From Caldilineaceae bacterium (GTDB taxonomy: Bacteria > Chloroflexota > Anaerolineae > Caldilineales > Caldilineaceae), in contig JAHBVH010000039.1 in NCBI GenBank assembly GCA_019637645.1, positions 17,179 to 81,178 of the forward strand: DNA of 64,000 nt. Reading direction: 5' to 3'. Below, piece after piece: positions 43,597 through 51,658 of the stretch. The position numbers were made by a program, and so were the translations under genes. The notes beneath the pieces were generated by a model. That model saw only the letters and a program-made list of their open reading frames with translations, was not told the origin of the DNA and did no database searches. Each line of letters starts with the position of its first letter. Position 1 is the first letter of the stretch.

Positions 43597-44523
43597 AGGG
43601 ATAGATAAATCCTTTGCTGGATATGACAGAATCAGCCGCCTAGCTCTACCAGTGGCATTCACTGATTCTGGATGATCTTTCAATCAAGCCTGAGTATAGC
43701 ATGGAGCTGGATCTGGCGAAAATTAGTAAGGCAGCAAGGGCCAGGGTAAGCGTGAGCTGCTGCGGTGGCCTTGTCCAAACCGTCCAACGGCTGCGGTCAG
43801 AGCCGCTAGCGGATTGTGCATTACAAGCCGACGTACGTGTGATTTTTAAAGGCAGATAGAAAGCTAGTAAAAAGCTTTTATTTAGCTTGTGAAAAGAGTT
43901 TTTGGCTAGAAAAGCACCCCAGATTGTTGATATACACCGTTTTAATTGGAAAATTATTGCTAAATAGGAGCTTTTTTAAGGCTTTATCGTTGATAAATAC
44001 GGATAAAGTAACGTGGATTGGGGCCATGGACGTTTGCTTCGTGTATCGGCATTTCTAGGGAATTGCTTTACTAGTGCATTTTGAGAGACATAGTGCGTAT
44101 AAGAACCATCCGTTTTTGGCAGTTATTCAGGGAATTTTTTCTGCCTATTTGTACTATCTATCTTATTACTGAATTTTTTTGTTTTTGAGATAGTGAGGAT
44201 GAAATTGTGTGCCAGTTGCCGTTATTTTTCGGTGTACCAGAGGTAGATTGGGTCTGTTTTCGAGGCTAGCACGGAATTTACCTATCAGTACCGGAGTACT
44301 TTTGGGCTAGAGACAAAAATGTGATGAGTTGGCTAACAAATACCGATCAAGTGGGATTAAGAAAGCTGCCAAAAAGCTGCGATTTTCTACGCATTTCCGC
44401 CGAAAATACTTAGAAAAGTATTGACATACCTAGTTGGGAATGTTACTATGCATGTAAGGCGTGAATTAATGAAAAGTAAGCTTAATTTGTGACTAACCCC
44501 AAGCTGAATCACAAGGAGGTAAA
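43597..44523. other. 927-bp AT-rich divergent intergenic region
   Basis: Markedly richer in A and T, with many T-runs, than the genes on both sides. It ends in a strong promoter (44421-44449) and a consensus ribosome-binding site. No ORF of coding character, tRNA or clear inverted repeat was found in 43700-44400; it may be a remnant or an insertion site. Confidence 0.45.
44421..44449 (+). promoter_or_regulatory. Strong sigma-70-type promoter
   Basis: TTGACA (44421-44426), exactly 17 bp, TACTAT (44444-44449): the best promoter match in the window. It drives the leader ORF and the three unknown genes that follow; the expected start of RNA is about 44456. Confidence 0.75.
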
Positions 44524-44583
44524 ATGGATTCACTTCACCGCCTAAACCTTTTTCAAGTCAAGCCGGTAAATAGGAAAGGTTGA
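44524..44583 (+). CDS. 19-codon leader ORF with consensus ribosome-binding site
   Basis: MDSLHRLNLFQVKPVNRKG, then TGA. AAGGAGGT (44513-44520) lies four bases before the ATG, the closest match to the consensus ribosome-binding site in the window. It ends six bases before the next gene, whose own ribosome-binding site (AGGAAAGG) lies inside it, so translation of the leader could uncover or block the downstream start. No run of one amino acid suggests classical amino-acid attenuation. Too short to judge by protein character. Confidence 0.5.
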   Translation: MDSLHRLNLFQVKPVNRKG

Positions 44584-44589
44584 CGTACC

Positions 44590-45012
44590 ATGGCTACTGA
44601 GAAAACTGAAGAAAAAGTCAGCTCACAAGAACTAGAACTAGGCAAGGATTTGCTGATCTATGCGGGTCTGTTTGGCTTCGGCATCATCTATAACAAACTC
44701 GTCGCCCACATGAACCGTAAGTATGGGCAGCATGGTTACACATCCCTTTTTGTTGTTTTTGGTGTCTTTGCCACCATGGCCGCCCTCAGCCCCCGCATTG
44801 GCGCGATCAACTCGCTTAAGATTTGTGCCGGCTTTGTATCCTCTGGCTTGCCCATGGTGTTGGGTGATACAACTCGCCATTTAGAGTACAAACAAGAAGT
44901 TGCCGTAGCGCTTGCCAGGGCCAGCAAAGCCAGAAGAAAAGGGATCAACGATGTCGGACAAACCCAGACCGGGGAAAGACAAAGATTTGCGCTTCATCAA
45001 GAGCGCCATTGA
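44590..45012 (+). CDS. Unknown small membrane protein, first of a three-gene group
   Basis: Not recognised. 140 aa: an acidic/basic N-terminal 20 residues, a hydrophobic segment LLIYAGLFGFGIIYNKLVA (about 21-39), a second SLFVVFGVFATMAALS (about 52-67), a possible third ICAGFVSSGLPMVLG (about 78-92), then a charged helical tail rich in Lys/Arg. The size and layout would fit a holin-like or other small pore/anchor protein, but no homology is claimed. AGGAAAGG lies ten bases upstream. The last 62 bases overlap the next gene in another frame, so the two are coupled. Driven by the promoter at 44421. Confidence 0.65.
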   Translation: MATEKTEEKVSSQELELGKDLLIYAGLFGFGIIYNKLVAHMNRKYGQHGYTSLFVVFGVFATMAALSPRIGAINSLKICAGFVSSGLPMVLGDTTRHLEYKQEVAVALARASKARRKGINDVGQTQTGERQRFALHQERH

Positions 45013-45346
45013 GGATGCCGACGAGGTCTATCGGATTTTTTCTTCAGAGCTGATTGGCGAACAATCACCCGGTGTTATTGAAATGATCTCTGAAGGAATG
45101 CTAGTCATCATGGAGCAATATGATGAGCTAAATCAGATGCTAGATGATGGGGCAATTACACCGATACAGGTTATAGAGCATAATCGATGTCTGCGCGAAC
45201 TGCTGAAGTTGATGATCAAGGAAAGGCTTTCTCCGGTTGGGCGAGTAGCGACAGCAAACGTAATTCAATCACTCGGTAATCAATTACGATCGTTGATGGT
45301 GACAAAAGAGATTAGAGGGGTTACTACCAATGGATATGCAGAGTAA
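44951..45346 (+). CDS. Unknown soluble helical protein, second of a three-gene group
   Basis: Not recognised. 131 aa, charged, no signal peptide or membrane helix; predicted by eye to be mostly alpha-helical (FIKSAIEDADEVYRIFSSEL, EMISEGMLVIMEQYDELNQML, CLRELLKLMIKERL). ATG 44951 is preceded by AAGGG at seven bases; an in-frame TTG at 44912 is less likely. It overlaps the membrane-protein gene by 62 bases in a different frame, the sort of overlap seen in tightly packed phage or mobile-element genes. It probably acts with that protein; this is inference. Confidence 0.65.
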   Translation: MSDKPRPGKDKDLRFIKSAIEDADEVYRIFSSELIGEQSPGVIEMISEGMLVIMEQYDELNQMLDDGAITPIQVIEHNRCLRELLKLMIKERLSPVGRVATANVIQSLGNQLRSLMVTKEIRGVTTNGYAE

Positions 45347-45476
45347 GTGTCAATGCATTGGTTAGCTCTACATTACACAACAGCCAACCCCTACCTATCC
45401 ATGAGGGCAATATGGTTCGTCGCCTATTCCCACCCATTTTACTGGTGAGTTTTACCAAGTGTGGAGAGAGAGCTTT

Positions 45477-45740
45477 ATGAGCACAAATAGCCAATCAAGC
45501 AACCTGTCGGAGAAAATTGCTCAAATCTGTTTAGGGCTTAAACCCTTTCAGGCCTTGGAATATGATCCAGTAACCAACACGGTTTCGATCATCACCGAGT
45601 GTCTGGTACCGAGTAAAGCCGTTGATCAGATCTCGCGTATCGTCACAAGTCGTCGTGAGGATGAAAAGGTGATGGTGCGGCGCTACGCCGATAAGTTCAA
45701 AATCACCTTCGTCCGTAGTATTAAATTACAACATGGGTAG
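45477..45740 (+). CDS. Unknown 87-aa protein, third of a three-gene group
   Basis: Not recognised. Begins MSTNSQSSNLSEKIAQI; an in-frame GTG at 45459 is less likely because GGAGAG lies six bases before ATG 45477. Alternating hydrophobic residues (FQALEYDPVTNTVSIITECLV, then KVMVRRYADKFKITFVRSI) suggest a small alpha/beta or beta-rich domain. It lies 130 bp after the second unknown gene in the same direction, with its own good ribosome-binding site. No signal peptide. Confidence 0.6.
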   Translation: MSTNSQSSNLSEKIAQICLGLKPFQALEYDPVTNTVSIITECLVPSKAVDQISRIVTSRREDEKVMVRRYADKFKITFVRSIKLQHG

Positions 45741-45992
45741 AGCCGCCTCTTTGGGGCGGATATCCCCCTACTCACCCATGCTCAGCTTGCTAGTAAATCG
45801 CGTCGCGTGATGATAATGCTACTCTCTAGGCACAAAGTTTACAAAAATTATTACAAAATTTATGAAATAAAGCGAAGCCAAAGCGCCTATCTCCTGCTTC
45901 TTTGAGAAGCGGTGATGGTAAACCGTTCAAGCAGCGGTTGCTGACGACTGATTCCAATAAATCATAGGGAATTGCGCTACCGCACCCTACAT
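45741..45992. other. Intergenic stretch after the three-gene group
   Basis: A small stem, ccgcc-tcttt-gg-ggcgg, lies about 12 bp after the stop and may end the transcript. The remainder is AT-rich with no ORF or clear repeat; a promoter and terminator-like hairpin follow just before the next gene. Confidence 0.35.
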
Positions 45993-45998
45993 TATAAT
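45993..45998 (+). promoter_or_regulatory. Consensus -10 box before the 46.1-kb gene
   Basis: TATAAT with a weak -35 (ATTGCG at 45971, 16-bp spacer). Transcription would start near 46005, just ahead of a terminator-like hairpin. Confidence 0.5.
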
Positions 45999-46010
45999 TT
46001 TAGGCACGTG

Positions 46011-46057
46011 AATAGCCGGCCTGTCTGAACAAAGAGGACAGTGCTGGCTATTTTTTT
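46011..46057 (+). terminator. Terminator-like hairpin upstream of an ORF
   Basis: aatagcc (46011-46017) pairs with ggctatt (46046-46052) and ctgtc with gacag inside, followed by a run of seven T. It lies 19 bp before the ATG of the next gene. Either the terminator of the upstream group or an attenuator. Confidence 0.65.
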
Positions 46058-46075
46058 GGGGGGAGAAATCAGGCT

Positions 46076-46768
46076 ATGCGGACAATCAATTTGCAAACAG
46101 TCTATCATCTAGTGATCACTTCATTGTTGCTTGGGGCTTGCTTGGGGCTGCTATCGCAGCACCTGCCGGCGCTGCTGAATCAGCAACTCTCTACTTTTGA
46201 ACAGCCTGTCCTAGCTGCCCCAGTCGCCGATGTGAGAACCGTTTGGGCGGATAAGTCACCCTCTGCGCGCTGGGGACAAACGACGACCTTTGCCAAAGAG
46301 GCCGTAGCGCCGGTGGCCCTTGCTGGAAAGTTTTCGGTTGCTAATCTTCGATTGGCGCCAGTATCCACAGTCTTACCTACCCAGCCGACCGACACTGGTG
46401 CACGTCCGACCTTTGCCCTGGCTGAGCAGAAGCGATTTGAAGAGCGAATTACGCCCCGCTTGTTTCTCTATATTCACGCTGGCACAGAAGGGGTGGCTGG
46501 CTACACTGTGCAAGTACGCAAAGACGGCCATCTGCTGCCCGTGACAAAGATGAGCAAGGGCGGGTTGCCCAACTATACTTGGCCACAGCCCCATGCCCGC
46601 CAACGTTACACCAACCTAAAGCTCGAATTTCCCGATATTCAGCCGGATGGCCTCTGGGAAGTGCAACTGTTCGACAGCCAGGGAATTCCTGTGGGGCCCC
46701 GCGCCACCTTTCACTTGCAAGCCGATGAAACCCATCAAGAAATGTATCTAGCATATCAACAACAGTGA
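46076..46768 (+). CDS. Unknown exported protein
   Basis: Not recognised. 230 aa with an N-terminal signal or anchor (VYHLVITSLLLGACLGLLS, about residues 9-27) and an Ala-Ala-Pro cleavage-like region near 49. The mature part has a beta-rich C-terminal half (RLFLYIHAGTEGVAGYTVQVRKDGHLLPV...TNLKLEFPDIQPDGLWEVQLFDSQGIPVGPRATFHL) that resembles an Ig-like or DUF2914-type sandwich. A run of G just before the ATG (ggggggagaaatcaggct) supplies the ribosome-binding site. The hairpin at 46011 may attenuate it. The next small ORF follows by 79 bp. Confidence 0.65.
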   Translation: MRTINLQTVYHLVITSLLLGACLGLLSQHLPALLNQQLSTFEQPVLAAPVADVRTVWADKSPSARWGQTTTFAKEAVAPVALAGKFSVANLRLAPVSTVLPTQPTDTGARPTFALAEQKRFEERITPRLFLYIHAGTEGVAGYTVQVRKDGHLLPVTKMSKGGLPNYTWPQPHARQRYTNLKLEFPDIQPDGLWEVQLFDSQGIPVGPRATFHLQADETHQEMYLAYQQQ

Positions 46769-46847
46769 TCGCCCGCTGTTCAATAACCGCTATTACAACC
46801 ATGACGTTACTATCCCATCGTCGATGATGACCCAAAGGAAATGATGT

Positions 46848-47081
46848 ATGAAGCGCACCTGGTTAAAAACTTTCTACTATCTCGCCCAATTGATTGTCTG
46901 TATCGTCCTTCTTCTGGACAAATGGGAGCCCAGTTTGCTCCCTGCCACCTACCAGAATCGGGTTGGCGTAAGAACGAATCTCCTCTATAAACAGACTCGT
47001 TCTCGTGCTGCTATATTGCCACGTCCTCAATCGCGGCCACGCGTACTCTCCTGGCGTCGTCTTCTCTTCTTGCTCCGCTAA
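46848..47081 (+). CDS. Possible small membrane-anchored basic protein
   Basis: 77 aa: one N-terminal hydrophobic stretch (FYYLAQLIVCIVLLL, about 9-23) and then an Arg-rich tail ending RRLLFLLR. AAAGGA lies eight bases before the ATG, which argues for translation. No homology recognised; the size and Arg-richness leave open that it is not a real gene. Two hairpins follow its stop. Confidence 0.4.
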   Translation: MKRTWLKTFYYLAQLIVCIVLLLDKWEPSLLPATYQNRVGVRTNLLYKQTRSRAAILPRPQSRPRVLSWRRLLFLLR

Positions 47082-47085
47082 GTTA

Positions 47086-47151
47086 GCCGAGCTTGGTGGG
47101 TTGCTTCGCAAAGCTCGGCGAGCGGAGCAGGGCCAAGCTTCCTGGCTTGGC
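47086..47151 (+). terminator. Two adjacent hairpins before the typA promoter
   Basis: gccgagctt/aagctcggc (47086-47094 with 47111-47119) and gccaagc/ggcttggc (47132-47138 with 47144-47151). They probably end the upstream transcripts; no long U-tract. Confidence 0.5.
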
Positions 47152-47199
47152 TACCGACACAGCTAGCGTTGGCTGACAACGCTTCTCTTGGGGAAAAAG

Positions 47200-47228
47200 T
47201 TGCCAAATCGCCTTCGATCGGCTATAAT
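47200..47228 (+). promoter_or_regulatory. Sigma-70-type promoter of typA
   Basis: TTGCCA (47200-47205), exactly 17 bp, TATAAT (47223-47228). The start of RNA should be near 47235, about 92 nt before the start codon. Confidence 0.7.
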
Positions 47229-47246
47229 CGGTTTCGTCGAAAATGC

Positions 47247-47284
47247 AAATGCTCGGCTCTCCTTTCAGGGCCGAGCATTTTTAT
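47247..47284 (+). terminator. Attenuator-like terminator in the typA leader
   Basis: aaatgctcggc (47247-47257) pairs perfectly with gccgagcattt (47270-47280), followed by two more T and an A; 12-nt loop. It lies between the promoter and the gene, so RNA polymerase must read through it to make typA mRNA. Confidence 0.65.
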
Positions 47285-47326
47285 GTGTCGATCGTGTTTG
47301 TGTACAAGCTTTATCTTAGGAAAATT

Positions 47327-49222
47327 ATGCTGGCCTTACAAGAATCAAGCCGTCAACCGGCCATCCAACCGGAAAATCAGACAGCGACGCTAACGCGTCC
47401 GAAGATCCGTAATATTGCCATTATCGCCCATGTCGATCATGGCAAGACGACCCTGGTGGATGGCATGTTGCGCCAGACCAAGGTCTTTCGTTCTAACCAG
47501 CAGGTGCAAGAGCGTGTGCTTGACTCTAATGATTTAGAGCGTGAGCGCGGCATCACCATTCTGGCGAAAAATACAGGTATTGTCTACAACGACGTGACAA
47601 TTAATATTGTCGATACTCCTGGCCACGCCGACTTTGGGGGCGAGGTTGAGCGGGTCATGAATATGGTCGATGGCGTGTTGTTGCTCGTCGATGCGGTGGA
47701 AGGCCCGATGCCACAAACACGCTTCGTGTTACGCCAAGCCCTCAATAAAGGGCTAAAAGCCATTGTGGTGATCAACAAAGTAGATCGCCCAGCGGCACGG
47801 ATCGATTATGCGGTCAACGCCACGTTTGATCTCTTTATCGACCTGGGCGCTACCGAAGAGCAAGCCGACTTCCCCATTATTTACACGATTGGGCTCGAAG
47901 CACGGGCTGGGCTTGATCCGGCTGCTTTAGGGTCGGATCTAACCATGCTCTTTGACACGATTCTCGACCATATCCCGCCGCCGATTGCTGACACCAATGC
48001 CCCGACGCAGATGTTGGTCAGCACGTTGGAATATAGCAGCTATGTCGGTAAGATTGCGATTGGCCGCCTCCAAAATGGAAGCATCCGCAGTGGGCAAACG
48101 GTCATGCATATCAATGCCGAAGGCGTGATGAAACCGGCCAAGATCACGCAGGTCTATAGCTTTCGTAATCTTCAGCGCCAAGCGGAGGAAGAAGTCTTCG
48201 CGGGCAATATCGTTGCCATTGCTGGCATCGAAGATGTTGGAATTGGGGATACCCTTGCCGATCTCAATGAGCCGCACGCGCTGCCGCCCATCAAGGTGGA
48301 AGAACCAACTGTACGCATGAGCTTTAGCGTCAATGACAGTCCCTTTGCGGGCCGGGAAGGGCAATACCTGACCAGCCGCCAACTGCGCGCCCGCCTGCTC
48401 GCCGAGTTGGAGCATAATGTCTCCTTGCGCGTTGAAGAGACGGAACTAGCGAGTGAATTTTTAGTCGCTGGGCGTGGTGAGTTGCATCTGGCAATTTTGA
48501 TTGAAACCATGCGGCGTGAGGGCTCCGAGTTTGCTGTCAGCCCGCCCGAAGTGATCTTCAAAGAGACAGAAGAGGGGCTGCTCGAGCCCATGGAGCATAT
48601 GTATGTCGAAGTGCTCAACGACTATTTGGGCGCGGTCACTGAAATGTTGGGCAAGCGCCGCGCCCAACTGGTGAACATTCGCTATGGGGAAGATGGCACG
48701 GTCTATGCCGAATATATGGCGCCAACCCGTGGCTTGCTTGGTTTCCGCCAACTCTTCCTAACGGCGACGCGCGGTACAGGCATTTTCAATACGCTCTTTG
48801 CGGGCTATGAGCCTTTCTTAGGGGAAATCGATACCGTCGAGCAAGGTAAATTGGTGGCCTTGGAAACGGGTACAGTCACCTCCTATGCCTTGGTGAAGCT
48901 CCAACAGCGTGGCGAATTTATTGTACGCCCTGGCACCGATGTCTATGCTGGCCAGGTGGTGGGACGCAACATTCGAGCGGATGAGTTGGTCATCAATGTT
49001 TGCCAAGCCAAGCAGCTAACCAACTTCCGCGAAAAGCCTTCGGCCACTTCGGATATGCTGGTCCAGCCGCGCGAACTGTCGCTGGATGAAGCGATTCAGT
49101 ATTTGGAGAAGGGTGATCTGCTAGAGGTAACACCGGATTCGTTGCGGGTACGTAAGAAGGAATTGCGCCACGAGGTTCGCCAGCGCGAAACCAAACGGGC
49201 CAAGTTAGCCCAAGGCGAATAA
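47327..49222 (+). CDS. typA: Translational GTPase TypA/BipA
   Basis: Ribosome-associated GTPase needed for growth under stress or cold in several bacteria. GTPase motifs: G1 [10 protein letters not shown]2 region [12 protein letters not shown]3 [16 protein letters not shown]4 [11 protein letters not shown]. Then the EF-Tu-like domain 2, EF-G-like domains ([31 protein letters not shown]) and the BipA-specific C-terminus ([20 protein letters not shown]). ATG 47327 has AGGA five bases upstream and gives a 631-aa protein; the longer frame to 47243 overlaps the attenuator hairpin. The ~20-residue N-terminal extension before the GTPase domain is unusual but small. Confidence 0.95.
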   Translation: MLALQESSRQPAIQPENQTATLTRPKIRNIAIIAHVDHGKTTLVDGMLRQTKVFRSNQQVQERVLDSNDLERERGITILAKNTGIVYNDVTINIVDTPGHADFGGEVERVMNMVDGVLLLVDAVEGPMPQTRFVLRQALNKGLKAIVVINKVDRPAARIDYAVNATFDLFIDLGATEEQADFPIIYTIGLEARAGLDPAALGSDLTMLFDTILDHIPPPIADTNAPTQMLVSTLEYSSYVGKIAIGRLQNGSIRSGQTVMHINAEGVMKPAKITQVYSFRNLQRQAEEEVFAGNIVAIAGIEDVGIGDTLADLNEPHALPPIKVEEPTVRMSFSVNDSPFAGREGQYLTSRQLRARLLAELEHNVSLRVEETELASEFLVAGRGELHLAILIETMRREGSEFAVSPPEVIFKETEEGLLEPMEHMYVEVLNDYLGAVTEMLGKRRAQLVNIRYGEDGTVYAEYMAPTRGLLGFRQLFLTATRGTGIFNTLFAGYEPFLGEIDTVEQGKLVALETGTVTSYALVKLQQRGEFIVRPGTDVYAGQVVGRNIRADELVINVCQAKQLTNFREKPSATSDMLVQPRELSLDEAIQYLEKGDLLEVTPDSLRVRKKELRHEVRQRETKRAKLAQGE

Positions 49223-49295
49223 GCCTCGTCCTTCTATAGCTGTTTCCAGTGCGGTGTGATGGCTGTTCACCGGAAGGGTGTGGTCATCCACCGCC

Positions 49296-51161
49296 CTATT
49301 TGTAGGGCCAAGTAAAACGACCGTTTTCGATGCTTGTCTGTACCGATTGATGGTTGATCGTAGCGCTAAAGGGTAGAGGACCAGTGCCGGCTTGGCGGCG
49401 TACTAACAGCGCATAGCCCTCTGGCTGAATGGCTGGGGGGAGGCGATATTGAAAAACTACCATGGTCTCGTCACCAGGGGCCAAGATAAAATAGCCACTG
49501 AACAGTTGGGCGCCGCCTTCCCCGCGTTCGCTGCTCACGGTCTCTTGCATCAATCCACTACTGCCCAATAGTTCACTGCCGCCAGGGGCAAAAACGCGCA
49601 CATAGTCATAATAACAGCGCACCATCATCTCTTCATAACTATTTTCGTAGTGCGGTCTTTGGTCGCAAACATAGCCAGGGCGCTCATAGGGGTGGCGATA
49701 GGTGATCGCTACCGTGGCAATGCCGGGCTGCCCAGCACCTTGTGGCCATTCAACCTGGTATTGCAGCGTACGTTGTAATACTGCATCCACTTTATTATAG
49801 CCAAAGTTTGTATCGACCAGCGCCAAAAAGTCACCACTGCTTGGCGGCTTCAGCGCGCCATCCCATCCCAATCTAGCTAATTCTTGCGCAGCGGCCACAT
49901 TGGCTAACCAAACCTGTAGACTGCGTGTATCGAGTGTTTGTTGCACTGCACCGATCATACGCAGCTTATCAAAATTGCCCTGTTGAATGCGGGTAATTGC
50001 CGAGCGGGCCAGCAAGGGAATAAAGTCTTTGCGTTGCTTCCACCATTCTGCTTGGCCGCTTGCTAGGGAAGCTTCACTTTCCAGGGGGGATGCCCAGAAC
50101 TGTTTAATGCGTTCGACCACAGTTGCACTCGTAAGCGGTTCATCTACCCCAGGTAATATTAGGGGTTCCAGGGCGCTGACAATCGACTCAACGGCATGCA
50201 GATCGACCGTAATGACGCCATCGATCGTGCGTCCCGTCTGTTGTGTGTAAATGGTACGCGCAATCTGAGCAGTTGTCGGAAGATCGGGGGACCAATTCGA
50301 GTCGCGCAGGAGCATGATGTCAATGTTCATGAAGCGCTGTACGGGTTTGGGCGCACTCGGCAGCGCCAGATCGGTCCGGCTGATGAGTGGATCATAGCTG
50401 TCGACAAAGTCCAGGCCAATCACATGACCATCCATGACAGTCACCCGGCCAATGGCTGTGATAAACCCCCCTGTGGCGCGTAATTCATGGTTGTTTTGGG
50501 CTAAAACCAGATAGGTTCGTGCTTGGCCGATGCCTAATAGCTCGGGTAGATAGGTGCCTAAGCGCAAGCTTGGTGTGATCAGGGCAACGGCCCCTTGTAA
50601 ATCGGCAACCGCCTCCTGTAAACCAAAGTTTAACTCACTTGGACGAATGGTCTGGAGCAGAGCTGTAACCCGTTCCGTGCGGGCATTGATCTCGGCTAAT
50701 TGGGGTTCTGCCGCGGCCAGGGCTGCGGGTAGTTGTGCAATCGGGGAGCGCCCTCTTGGCGTCAAAAGAACTGGTTGGAAGGCGGGGTAGGCAATAACGG
50801 CAATTTGGGCCAGTTCGCTACCTGCCTCGAACAAGGGGGGAATGGCCGCCAAACTAGGGCCAATCCAGGGCAGGAGCCGTGCCTGCTGGAGGGCCGGACG
50901 GAAAAAGCGCATCTCTTGTTCCGCTTGGGCGACCGCTGTTGCGCTTTCCTGCAGGAATGATTGGGCAACGGCGATGCCTTGCTCATTGAGATCGTTGCGC
51001 AGAAATTGGGTAAACTGTGTCCCGGCGCGGTAAGCATTCTGCAAATAAAAAGCAGTCCGCACTGCCTTGTAGAGAACAATACAAAGCAATATCCCTAGGA
51101 TCACCCAGATCGTGCGCCAAACTAGCCGCTTGCGATGCATGCGTTGCCCTGCGTGGCTCAT
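49296..51161 (-). CDS. DUF4012-family membrane protein
   Basis: Single-pass membrane protein with a large outer domain. After a basic N-terminus there is a helix (WVILGILLCIVLYKAVRTAF, about residues 20-39), a helical region, then the DUF4012 core: YLVLAQNNHELRATGGFITAIGRV, LLRDSNWSPDLPTTAQIAR and IDGVITVDLHAVESIVSALEPL. The family is found in actinobacterial and Chloroflexota exopolysaccharide loci, often called LytR-CpsA-Psr-like in context but without proven activity. It overlaps the phosphatase gene by four bases (ATGA), so the two are co-translated, and it is the last gene of the kinase-phosphatase-DUF4012 run. Role in polymer attachment is inferred from context. Confidence 0.85.
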   Translation of the reverse strand: MSHAGQRMHRKRLVWRTIWVILGILLCIVLYKAVRTAFYLQNAYRAGTQFTQFLRNDLNEQGIAVAQSFLQESATAVAQAEQEMRFFRPALQQARLLPWIGPSLAAIPPLFEAGSELAQIAVIAYPAFQPVLLTPRGRSPIAQLPAALAAAEPQLAEINARTERVTALLQTIRPSELNFGLQEAVADLQGAVALITPSLRLGTYLPELLGIGQARTYLVLAQNNHELRATGGFITAIGRVTVMDGHVIGLDFVDSYDPLISRTDLALPSAPKPVQRFMNIDIMLLRDSNWSPDLPTTAQIARTIYTQQTGRTIDGVITVDLHAVESIVSALEPLILPGVDEPLTSATVVERIKQFWASPLESEASLASGQAEWWKQRKDFIPLLARSAITRIQQGNFDKLRMIGAVQQTLDTRSLQVWLANVAAAQELARLGWDGALKPPSSGDFLALVDTNFGYNKVDAVLQRTLQYQVEWPQGAGQPGIATVAITYRHPYERPGYVCDQRPHYENSYEEMMVRCYYDYVRVFAPGGSELLGSSGLMQETVSSERGEGGAQLFSGYFILAPGDETMVVFQYRLPPAIQPEGYALLVRRQAGTGPLPFSATINHQSVQTSIENGRFTWPYK

Positions 51162-51649
51162 GGCTGGGCGCGCACGGCACTCGGTTGGGCAGATGCCAAC
51201 GCAACGATGCGCGGTAGCCCAAAGTCGATCAGCCGTTTTAACTCTTGGAGCGTCCCACGAAAGTCATTGGCACTCCCACCGATCGGATCAGCCACATCGT
51301 AGGTCATGCCAACCATTTCTGTGATCTGATAGATCCGTTGGCGGACGAGGGGAAATTCTACCTGCAAGGCTTCCTTGTGGTTTTGCTCCATGGTTAAAAT
51401 CAGATCGTAATTGGACAAGGGTAAGGCTTCCACGCTGCGCGCACGATGGTGGCTTAGATCAAGCCCTGCTTCTGCGGCAACTTGGGCCATGTGGATATGC
51501 GCAGGGCGCGCTGACAAGGCCCAAGTGCCGGCTGATTCTACGCGCCAACTGGCCGCGTCCTCACGTTTGGCTAGTTGACGCTGTAGGAGCACTTCCGCTA
51601 CGGGGGAGCGACATTGGTTGGCTGTGCAGATAATGAGAATAGCTGGCAT
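51158..51649 (-). CDS. Low-molecular-weight protein-tyrosine phosphatase
   Basis: Wzb/Etp-type phosphatase that removes phosphate from the tyrosine kinase of the exopolysaccharide system. The active-site loop is CTANQCRSP (Cys8, Arg14: C-X5-R), with Ala10 in place of the more usual Gly. The general acid is the Asp of VADPIGGS near residue 117, in the family's DP motif. Length 163 aa is normal. It lies nine bases after the kinase gene and overlaps the DUF4012 gene by four bases, the classic kinase/phosphatase operon layout. Confidence 0.9.
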   Translation of the reverse strand: MPAILIICTANQCRSPVAEVLLQRQLAKREDAASWRVESAGTWALSARPAHIHMAQVAAEAGLDLSHHRARSVEALPLSNYDLILTMEQNHKEALQVEFPLVRQRIYQITEMVGMTYDVADPIGGSANDFRGTLQELKRLIDFGLPRIVALASAQPSAVRAQP

Positions 51650-51658
51650 TGTTGTCTT

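Noticed and set aside
44590..45740. Calling the three unknown genes a gas-vesicle, holin or toxin-antitoxin set
   Set aside because: The size and layout would allow it, but no diagnostic residues of GvpA/GvpK, holins or known toxins were found.
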